Shown: positions 1 through 5,294 of the stretch, one piece after another
Layout of the letters: each line of letters starts with the position of its first letter
How positions within the stretch are numbered: the stretch's first letter is position 1
Assembly: GCA_949077355.1 (NCBI GenBank)
Contig: CARUQW010000004.1
Location: 36,435-43,622 of the forward strand
Direction: 5' to 3'
Length of the DNA stretch: 7,188 nucleotides
From: an uncultured Clostridia bacterium
GTDB taxonomy: Bacteria; Bacillota; Clostridia; TANB77; CAG-508
Notes under the pieces: generated by a model
Database searches by the model: none
What the model saw: only the letters and a program-made list of their open reading frames with translations
What the model was told of the DNA's origin: nothing
Made by a program: the position numbers and the translations under genes

Positions 1-62
1 AATTGTTACTACATAAAAAATAAATAAACTTTTAAATTAATAAAGAAATAGACATAAAAAAA

Positions 63-124
63 TTGCCCCAAAGGTCCATCCCTGTTGGCAAAAAAGGGGT
101 TTTAAGGAATGTCCCTCTAATCCC
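63..124. repeat. GC-rich island, possible REP-like or non-autonomous repeat element
   Basis: About half of these 62 bases are G or C, against a strongly AT-rich surrounding. The stretch contains an imperfect 13-base direct repeat (AAGGTCCATCCCT at 71-83 and AAGGAATGTCCCT at 104-116, 9 of 13 identical) and short inverted pairs (TTGCC 63-67 with GGCAA 87-91; CCCC 66-69 with GGGG 96-99). It encodes no plausible protein and lies just upstream of the RNase J promoter. The composition and runs of CCC and GGG resemble small dispersed palindromic elements of Firmicutes, but a single copy in the window cannot prove that. It could also be a decayed terminator of an upstream gene. Confidence 0.4.
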
Positions 125-126
125 AT

Positions 127-155
127 TTGACTTTTATCGAAAAATATAGTATAAT
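127..155 (+). promoter_or_regulatory. Sigma-A promoter of the RNase J gene
   Basis: TTGACT at 127-132 (-35) and TATAAT at 150-155 (-10) are separated by 17 bases, which is the ideal vegetative sigma factor arrangement. Transcription should start near 161-163, giving a leader of about 245 nt before the RNase J ATG at 406. The start point is inferred from spacing only. Confidence 0.8.
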
Positions 156-167
156 AAAAACCAATGA

Positions 168-193
168 TTAGCAAAAGCTCACGTAATTGCTAA
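168..193 (+). promoter_or_regulatory. Short hairpin near the 5' end of the RNase J leader
   Basis: TTAGCAA (168-174) pairs perfectly with TTGCTAA (187-193) around a 12-nt loop, starting a few bases after the predicted transcription start. It is not followed by a T-run, so it is not a terminator. A 5'-proximal stem of this kind could shield the transcript end from 5' exonucleases, which is inference. A 7-bp stem in AT-rich DNA can occur by chance. Confidence 0.4.
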
Positions 194-255
194 AAGATGA
201 GATTTTATTATTAAGTAAAAAATGAATGAGAAGAGAAAATAAGGTAAATAATAAT

Positions 256-312
256 ATGGATCGGATTTTTAAAAGTTTATGCTATGTCTTAGAAAAAGAG
301 AGAGAAAAATAA
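256..312 (+). CDS. Candidate 18-codon leader ORF upstream of RNase J
   Basis: An ATG at 256 opens an 18-residue frame (MDRIFKSLCYVLEKEREK) that ends in TAA at 310-312. AAGG at 241-244 could act as a weak ribosome binding site, with an 11-nt gap that is rather long. The ORF lies wholly inside the long leader and covers the left arm (272-290) and the loop of the large hairpin at 272-333; its stop sits at the loop's end. Translation would therefore unfold that hairpin. I do not recognise the peptide. It could be a regulatory upstream ORF or a chance reading frame; Firmicutes often carry the roughly 70-residue rpoY just before rnjA, and this is not it. Confidence 0.35.
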   Translation: MDRIFKSLCYVLEKEREK

Positions 313-333
313 AGACATAGAGCAATAAACTTT
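272..333 (+). promoter_or_regulatory. Long leader hairpin upstream of RNase J
   Basis: The left arm at 272-290 is complementary to the right arm at 312-333. Eight pairs form at the base (272-279 with 326-333), two pairs follow (280-281 with 323-324) after a bulged A at 325, and nine pairs (282-290 with 312-320) form above a two-base bulge. The roughly 21-nt loop is almost pure purine. There is no T-run directly after the stem, so it is unlikely to be a simple terminator. The structure is seen in the sequence; any role in controlling RNase J is inferred. Confidence 0.55.
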
Positions 334-405
334 ATTTCATGTTACATACAAATATGGATATTAATAAAATCAAATAAAAAAGAAAAGAAAGAAAAGAGGA
401 GAATT

Positions 406-2277
406 ATGGCAGAAGAAAAATTAGAAAACAAAGTAAAAAGAAATTATGAGAAAGGAGAAAAAACAAATAAAAGTAAAAGACCGTATCATAAGAAGAATGG
501 TGCAGGAAATAGTAAAGTATCCACAATACAAGAAGAAAAAGTGGAAAAAAAGACAAAAGGAATAACGCAAAGAAAGAGAAAAACAGCAGGGAACATTAAG
601 AATAAGTCAATTTTCAAAGCAGACAAATTAAAAATTATTCCATTAGGAGGATTACACGAGGTAGGAAAAAACATAACAGTTTTTGAATATGAAAATGAGA
701 TTATTGTAGTAGATTGTGGTTTATCCTTTCCAGAAGATGATATGTTGGGAATTGATTTAGTAATACCAGATATCACTTATCTAGAAAAAAATGTAGATAA
801 AATTAAAGGATTAATTATAACACATGGACATGAAGACCACATTGGAAGCGTACCATACTTATTAAAAAAGATTAATATACCAATTTATGCACCACGTCTA
901 GCATGTGGATTGATTCGAAATAAATTAGAAGAACATAAATTATTACGAAGTACAAAATTGACAGAAGTGATGCAAGGACAAACTATAAATTTAGGAAAAA
1001 ACTTTAAAGTAGAATTTATTAGAAGCTCACACAGTATTCCAGATTCCGTTATGTTGGCTATTACAACACCAGCGGGAACGATATTACACACAGGAGATTT
1101 TAAAATAGACTACACACCAATTGATGGGAAATTAATGGACTTGGGAAGAATTGCCGAAATTGGAAATCAAGGAATATTAGCATTAATGTCTGATAGTACG
1201 AATGCAGAAAGAAAAGGCTTCACCATGTCAGAAAGTTCAATTGGTGAAGTATTTGACAAACTATTTTTACATTGTACGAAGAGAATTGTTGTTGCAACCT
1301 TTGCTTCTAATGTGCATAGAGTGCAACAAATTGTAAATTCAGCAGTAAAATATAATCGAAAAATTGCAGTTTGTGGTAGAAGTATGATAAATATGATTCA
1401 AACAGCAAGAGAGCTAGGATATATCGAATGCCCAGAAAATATATTTATTGATATTGATATGATAAAAAATTATACCGATGATCAATTGGTAATTATTACA
1501 ACAGGAAGTCAAGGAGAACCTATGTCAGCATTAACAAGAATGGCAGCAGGTGACCATAGAAAAGTAAAAATTACACCAAATGATTTAGTTATTATTTCAG
1601 CAACACCAATACCAGGAAATGAAAAATTTGTATCAAAAGTAATTGATGATTTAATGCAAATTGGAGCAGAAGTGGTATACAGTTCACTAGAAACAATCCA
1701 TGTTTCAGGACACGCTTGTCAAGAAGAACAAAAATTAATCTTAGCATTAACAAAACCAAAGTATTTCATACCAGTGCATGGAGAATACAGACAATTAATT
1801 GCTCATAGTGAAACAGCACAAAGTATGGGAATTGATAAAGATAATATTATAATGATGTCAAATGGTAGAGTGCTAGAAATTAATGAGGAAGGGGCAGCTT
1901 TAACAAGTTCTGTTCAAAGTGGTAGAGTATTAGTAGATGGATTAGGAGTAGGAGATGTTGGAAGCATTGTTTTAAGAGATAGGCAACATTTGTCACAAGA
2001 TGGTTTAATTGTTATTGTATTAACTATGGATTCTTCAACAGGAGAAGTTGTGGCAGGACCAGACGTTATTTCAAGAGGCTTTGTTTATGTTAGAGAATCT
2101 GAAAACTTGATGGATGATGTAAAATCAGTTGTAAGACATGAAATTAAAAAATGTGAAGAAAGAGGAATTACAGACTGGGCAACGATAAAATCAACAACAA
2201 GAGAAAATTTAAGAGATTACATTTTCATGAAAACGAAAAGAAATCCAATGATAATACCAATTATTATGGAAGTTTAA
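406..2277 (+). CDS. rnj: Ribonuclease J (metallo-beta-lactamase/beta-CASP family)
   Basis: RNase J is a cytoplasmic zinc-dependent endoribonuclease and 5'-3' exoribonuclease that matures rRNA and degrades mRNA in Firmicutes. The 623-residue protein starts at an ATG preceded by AGAGGAG (spacing 4 nt) and ends in tandem stops TAA TGA. Residues 1-73 form a low-complexity basic tail (about 20 Lys and 4 Arg). The core begins at residue 74 with KLKIIPLGGLHEVGKN. Metal ligands are visible: HGHEDH at 140-145, H209, D231 and H458 (PVHGEY). Beta-CASP motifs follow: TFASNVHR 298-305, GRSM 324-327, TTGSQGEP 365-372 and SGHA 434-437, then the C-terminal domain. All expected catalytic residues are present, so it should be active. 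The tail makes it longer than the roughly 555-residue Bacillus RnjA. RnjA and RnjB cannot be told apart here. It has its own promoter and long leader, and a terminator follows. Confidence 0.96.
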   Translation: MAEEKLENKVKRNYEKGEKTNKSKRPYHKKNGAGNSKVSTIQEEKVEKKTKGITQRKRKTAGNIKNKSIFKADKLKIIPLGGLHEVGKNITVFEYENEIIVVDCGLSFPEDDMLGIDLVIPDITYLEKNVDKIKGLIITHGHEDHIGSVPYLLKKINIPIYAPRLACGLIRNKLEEHKLLRSTKLTEVMQGQTINLGKNFKVEFIRSSHSIPDSVMLAITTPAGTILHTGDFKIDYTPIDGKLMDLGRIAEIGNQGILALMSDSTNAERKGFTMSESSIGEVFDKLFLHCTKRIVVATFASNVHRVQQIVNSAVKYNRKIAVCGRSMINMIQTARELGYIECPENIFIDIDMIKNYTDDQLVIITTGSQGEPMSALTRMAAGDHRKVKITPNDLVIISATPIPGNEKFVSKVIDDLMQIGAEVVYSSLETIHVSGHACQEEQKLILALTKPKYFIPVHGEYRQLIAHSETAQSMGIDKDNIIMMSNGRVLEINEEGAALTSSVQSGRVLVDGLGVGDVGSIVLRDRQHLSQDGLIVIVLTMDSSTGEVVAGPDVISRGFVYVRESENLMDDVKSVVRHEIKKCEERGITDWATIKSTTRENLRDYIFMKTKRNPMIIPIIMEV

Positions 2278-2301
2278 TGAAATTGTTCAATAACAGAAAA
2301 T

Positions 2302-2362
2302 AAAAAAGCCCGATCAAGTTATCTCATAGAATAGGATAGTTTAATAAAGGGCTATCCTTTTT
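2302..2362 (+). terminator. Rho-independent terminator after RNase J
   Basis: AGGATAG (2333-2339) pairs with CTATCCT (2352-2358). The stem can extend by three U-G pairs (2340-2342 with 2349-2351) to leave a six-base loop, and it is followed by TTTTT (2358-2362). A competing pairing, AGCCC (2307-2311) with GGGCT (2349-2353), is preceded by AAAAA, which reads as a T-run on the opposite strand. The element could thus also stop minus-strand transcription. It separates the RNase J unit from the promoter at 2382. Confidence 0.65.
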
Positions 2363-2381
2363 CTGAATTTATCTTTAAACA

Positions 2382-2410
2382 TTGACTATGTAATTATAAA
2401 GTAATATAAT
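2382..2410 (+). promoter_or_regulatory. Sigma-A promoter of the surface-protein/gltX operon
   Basis: TTGACT at 2382-2387 and TATAAT at 2405-2410 are 17 bases apart, the same near-consensus arrangement as the RNase J promoter. The start is expected near 2417, leaving a leader of only about 20 nt before the GAGGGG ribosome binding site (2423-2428 region) and the ATG at 2437. No comparably good promoter was noticed further downstream, so it probably drives all genes to 7127. Confidence 0.8.
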
Positions 2411-2436
2411 AAAAAAGAAATGAGGGGAAAGTAGCT

Positions 2437-3153
2437 ATGAAGAAAAAAATGCTAAATTTAGTAGGAATTATATTAATTATAATTATAGGGATAGTTTTGT
2501 GGAAAACGATTAAAGTAGAAGACATAGACAAAAAACAAGAAGATAATGAATTATGGAGTGAAGGACAAAATGTAAATAAACCTATGTTATTAGAAGGAAT
2601 GAAGGCAATTATATTTGAAGAAGGAAAAGAAACAACACTTGAATTAAAAAAAGAAGAGATGACAGAAGGAATCTGGTATGACTATATAGAACAAGAAAAA
2701 GGAACAGAAGAAGGAGGAACTAGTAAATGGGCCAATGCCATGACTTTAGATGGAAGCATGTGGGTATGGATTCCAAGGTATGCCTATAAGATAGAGTGGA
2801 ATAGCGAAGAAAAAGGAAAAATTGACATTGTATTCTTAAAAGGAACAACCAATTATAACAAAGATGGAAAAGATGTTACAAAACTTGGGTATACTGTACA
2901 TCCAGCATTTAAAAATGGAAAAAATAATCAATATAGGAATGGTGAATGGGACAAAGAAATAGAGGGAATATGGATTTCAAAATTCGAAGCTGGTTATGCT
3001 AATCAGGAAAATACGGGATCAGCAAATGTAGAAATAGTGAATACTAATTTAAAATATGAAAGAAATGCAGCTAATATATTACGGAGAAATAAAAGAACAA
3101 GAAACATATATTACATATCCCGTATTTATGGGAAAGACATATTCATACAATAA
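2437..3153 (+). CDS. SUMF1/FGE-like membrane-anchored surface protein, 5' part (frameshifted)
   Basis: This is the N-terminal half of a gene whose C-terminal half continues in the next frame (3056-3877). Residues 1-4 are basic (MKKK) and about 7-22 form one very hydrophobic transmembrane segment, so the rest should lie outside the cell. There is no GFTLIE-type prepilin cleavage motif. Then come segments I recognise from a widespread clostridial family of extracellular proteins: NKPMLLEGM 47-55, WANAM 98-102, MWVWIPRYAYKI 108-119 and GIWISKFEAGY 177-187. After about residue 206 the frame turns into an Arg/Lys/Ile-rich tail unlike protein (RRNKRTRN), which marks the frame loss, most likely between 3051 and 3082. 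The ATG follows GAGGGG and a strong promoter. Removing one base would give one 479-residue protein spanning 2437-3877. The function of this family is not known to me. Confidence 0.8.
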   Translation: MKKKMLNLVGIILIIIIGIVLWKTIKVEDIDKKQEDNELWSEGQNVNKPMLLEGMKAIIFEEGKETTLELKKEEMTEGIWYDYIEQEKGTEEGGTSKWANAMTLDGSMWVWIPRYAYKIEWNSEEKGKIDIVFLKGTTNYNKDGKDVTKLGYTVHPAFKNGKNNQYRNGEWDKEIEGIWISKFEAGYANQENTGSANVEIVNTNLKYERNAANILRRNKRTRNIYYISRIYGKDIFIQ

Positions 3154-3877
3154 CATAGAGATTGGGGAGATGTATGAATTATCAAAGTCATTAAATAAAG
3201 CCAATAATCCATATGGATTTAATTCTTCAACCGATAGTCATTTAATAAAAAATAGTGAATGGGGAGCAGTTGCATATTTGGCACATAGCCAATATGGGAG
3301 AAATGAAAGTAAAATATCAATTAATAATATAGATATTTCCAAAGCAATTTATGGAGCTATAACTGTTACAGGATATACTGGAGAGACCATAAATGCAAGG
3401 GTAAATGAGGTAGATAAAATAGAATCACAATTACAAGATAACTATAATAATAAATCATATGCTTGGTATACAAAACAAGGAGTATTAGGTAGTACAACAG
3501 GAAATCAATATGGAGTTTATGATATGAACGGTGGAGCTAGTGAATATACAGCTGGATATATAGAAACAATTGAAAAAGAAAAAGGAACAGCTTATGGTAA
3601 AAAATTACTAGAAAATCAAAATAGTACAAAATATTGTACAATATATAATAAGGAAAATAATATTTATGGAGATGCTATTAAAGAAACTTCAAAAGGAATA
3701 GTTGGTTTTACATCATGGTTTGGAGAAACATCTATGTATGTAAGAGATGATTCAGGATTTTTCTTAAGAAGTGGAGAATATAATAAGGCAAAATATTCAG
3801 GAATATTTGATTTTATTAACCATAGTGGACATTCGTTAGGAAGTTATGGTTTTCGATGTGCTTTAATTAAAAATTAG
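3056..3877 (+). CDS. SUMF1/FGE-like surface protein, 3' part (frameshifted)
   Basis: This is the C-terminal continuation of the gene starting at 2437, read one base on. The frame opens at 3053; the first ATG (3056) has no ribosome binding site, so independent translation is unlikely. Counting from 3056, family features are NSEWGAVAYL at 66-75, TTGNQYGVYDMNGG 147-160 followed by EYTAGY 163-168, and the ending FFLRSGEY 235-242 with YGFRCALI 264-271. These match the hallmark order of the formylglycine-generating-enzyme/C-type-lectin-like fold (G-YDM-G---E, then RGG-like, then GFR). I see no evidence of catalytic sulfatase-modifying function; in such bacterial surface proteins the fold more often serves binding or display, which is inference. 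The stop TAG (3875-3877) lies inside the ribosome binding site of the next gene, 12 nt before its ATG, so the two are tightly coupled. Confidence 0.8.
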   Translation: MKEMQLIYYGEIKEQETYITYPVFMGKTYSYNNIEIGEMYELSKSLNKANNPYGFNSSTDSHLIKNSEWGAVAYLAHSQYGRNESKISINNIDISKAIYGAITVTGYTGETINARVNEVDKIESQLQDNYNNKSYAWYTKQGVLGSTTGNQYGVYDMNGGASEYTAGYIETIEKEKGTAYGKKLLENQNSTKYCTIYNKENNIYGDAIKETSKGIVGFTSWFGETSMYVRDDSGFFLRSGEYNKAKYSGIFDFINHSGHSLGSYGFRCALIKN

Positions 3878-3889
3878 GTGGTGATAAAA

Positions 3890-4429
3890 ATGAAAAGAGT
3901 AAAGAGACAAATTTGCAAGATATTAGTAATATTATTATGTATTAGTTTTATACCAAAACAATCTTATGCAATTTGTAATACATTTAACTTTTCAAAAGAA
4001 GTTAGCGCAGTTCAATTGACATTAGCTAATGGAGTTGTATTACACGATATAAGAGTAGATAAAAATATTAAAGCACAAAGACCAATATTTGGAGATGTTT
4101 ACAAAACACTAAATTTAGTTTTTATTATAGAAGCAGAATCTAATATCTATAAAAACAAAGCAAAATTAATATCATTTATTGAAAAACTATATGATTTATA
4201 TGGAGATAATGCTGATAAAATAAAAATAGGAATACTATCTTTTGATGGTAGTTTAATGGAAAAGGAATTTGATGATAATTTTGATAGGGATATATATAAG
4301 AATTCAAAAGAGGAAGTTATAGAACAGATTAATAATTTAGAAACGTTTAATACCAGAAAAACATTAGAGTCAGCCTTAAGAACTGCAATAGAAGCAGGAG
4401 GGTTATACCAAAACCTTAATCGGAATTAA
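3890..4429 (+). CDS. Secreted VWA-type surface protein, 5' part (frameshifted)
   Basis: I place the start at ATG 3890, not at the in-frame GTG 3878, because AGGTGGTG (3876-3883) is the ribosome binding site. Residues 1-27 form a classical signal peptide: basic MKRVKR, a hydrophobic core ILVILLCISF and a likely cut after QSYA. From about residue 73 a von Willebrand A-like domain begins: NLVFII strand, E81-A-E-S-N85, helix, KIKIGILSF strand at 111-119. The metal-site motif, normally D-x-S-x-S, is replaced by E-x-E-x-N, so metal-dependent adhesion is doubtful. At about residue 161 the frame breaks and ends after LYQNLNRN. Deleting one G from GGG at 4400-4402 restores continuity into the next frame (AGGYTKTLIGINNEK), giving a 467-residue protein across 3890-5294. 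The family is recognised by pattern only. Confidence 0.75.
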   Translation: MKRVKRQICKILVILLCISFIPKQSYAICNTFNFSKEVSAVQLTLANGVVLHDIRVDKNIKAQRPIFGDVYKTLNLVFIIEAESNIYKNKAKLISFIEKLYDLYGDNADKIKIGILSFDGSLMEKEFDDNFDRDIYKNSKEEVIEQINNLETFNTRKTLESALRTAIEAGGLYQNLNRN

Positions 4430-4517
4430 TAATGAAAAATTATTACAACAAATAATACTAATTACAGATGGAATTGAAAATAAAGAGGTAATTGAAAATT
4501 CAAATATCATTTTAAAA

Positions 4518-5294
4518 ATGTTAGATGATAACATGATGTCAATATACGGAATTATTATTGGAGATTGGTATGAAAGTGAAGAATATTTATTGTTAACAAA
4601 AGGGATTCTTGGAATCTTAACTGCCCAAATAAATAATGCGGAAGACATAGGAAATCAGTTAGAAAATGATGTGTATCAATATATTAATAATTATGCGGTA
4701 GATACTTCTAATGTTATGCCATCTGGGGGTGGTAAAAATTCAATGTTGATGTCTAATAGGATAGTATTAATAGCAGATACAGAAGTAGCACAAGGAGCAG
4801 TATTAAAAATTGAATATAAAATGCCTATTAGACCAAATGCAAGGTATGGAACTGGTAACATAGGTTCATTAAAAATTGTAGATAAAAAGAATTCTCAATT
4901 AGCATTTTCAAGAGACGAAAGATTAATAACAGATTCAAGTAAAACAAATGCTGATTATGGATGGAATATGGAGAAAGATGAATTAGTTACAACAAAAAAA
5001 ATGTCAGAAGCAAGATTAGTATTAAGTGTACTTCTTTCTGCTAAGCAACTAGAAGATGTGGTGTATGATAATTCGGCGACATGCTATATATCATTTGATG
5101 TTGGAAGTGATTCAATAGCTAATTATACACGTTCGGCAACTGCCATGGAGGTGCAAGTGTTACCACCATTTGGTAAAGAAGAAAATTATACAGGATGGAT
5201 ATGCATAACGATAGGTGCTATAACAAGCATTACAATATTAAGTGTTATAGCTATGATTAATAAAAAAGATAGGAGAGAAAAGAATGGATTATAA
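4518..5294 (+). CDS. VWA-type surface protein, 3' part with C-terminal membrane anchor (frameshifted)
   Basis: This is the continuation of the gene at 3890 in the next frame. The frame is open from 4392; coding similarity to a VWA domain resumes at about 4403 (LLQQIILITDGIE, the strand carrying the conserved TDG), before the first ATG at 4518, which lacks a ribosome binding site. After the VWA part comes an extracellular region with RIVLIADTEVAQGAVLKIEYK (start at residue 81), a motif I associate with beta-sandwich repeats of clostridial surface proteins. Then VLPPFGKEEN (214-223), one transmembrane helix at about 226-247 and the basic tail KKDRREKNGL form a C-terminal anchor. There is no LPXTG motif. 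The last 11 bases overlap the start of gltX, whose ribosome binding site (AGGAG 5271-5275) lies inside this gene. Together the pieces describe a type I membrane protein facing outward. Confidence 0.75.
   Translation: MLDDNMMSIYGIIIGDWYESEEYLLLTKGILGILTAQINNAEDIGNQLENDVYQYINNYAVDTSNVMPSGGGKNSMLMSNRIVLIADTEVAQGAVLKIEYKMPIRPNARYGTGNIGSLKIVDKKNSQLAFSRDERLITDSSKTNADYGWNMEKDELVTTKKMSEARLVLSVLLSAKQLEDVVYDNSATCYISFDVGSDSIANYTRSATAMEVQVLPPFGKEENYTGWICITIGAITSITILSVIAMINKKDRREKNGL

Noticed and set aside
222..242. Six-codon ORF (MNEKRK) in the RNase J leader
   Set aside because: Too short and without a ribosome binding site; it is expected by chance in such AT-rich sequence.
161..405. Known riboswitch or T-box in the RNase J leader
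   Set aside because: No T-box sequence, specifier loop arrangement or recognisable riboswitch core could be found.
486..1091. Open frames on the minus strand within the RNase J gene (486-776 and 885-1091)
   Set aside because: They lie fully opposite the well-conserved RNase J coding sequence, lack ribosome binding sites and resemble no family.
2437..2510. Type IV prepilin leader on the first surface protein
   Set aside because: A hydrophobic N-terminal helix is present, but the G-F-T-L-I-E cleavage motif and the conserved Glu at position +5 are missing, so a plain membrane anchor fits better.
3050..3090. Programmed +1 ribosomal frameshift in the first surface gene
   Set aside because: I see no known slippery arrangement such as a slow or stop codon after a CUU-type codon, nor a stimulating structure. 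A one-base insertion in a short run is simpler.
3750..3877. C-terminal end of the SUMF1-like protein as a diversity-generating retroelement variable region
   Set aside because: The fold and the GFR ending resemble such targets, but no template copy of this segment and no reverse transcriptase were seen in the window. The family resemblance alone does not support it.
4403..4648. Open frame on the minus strand opposite the VWA gene
   Set aside because: It mirrors the VWA-type coding sequence and has no promoter or recognisable product.
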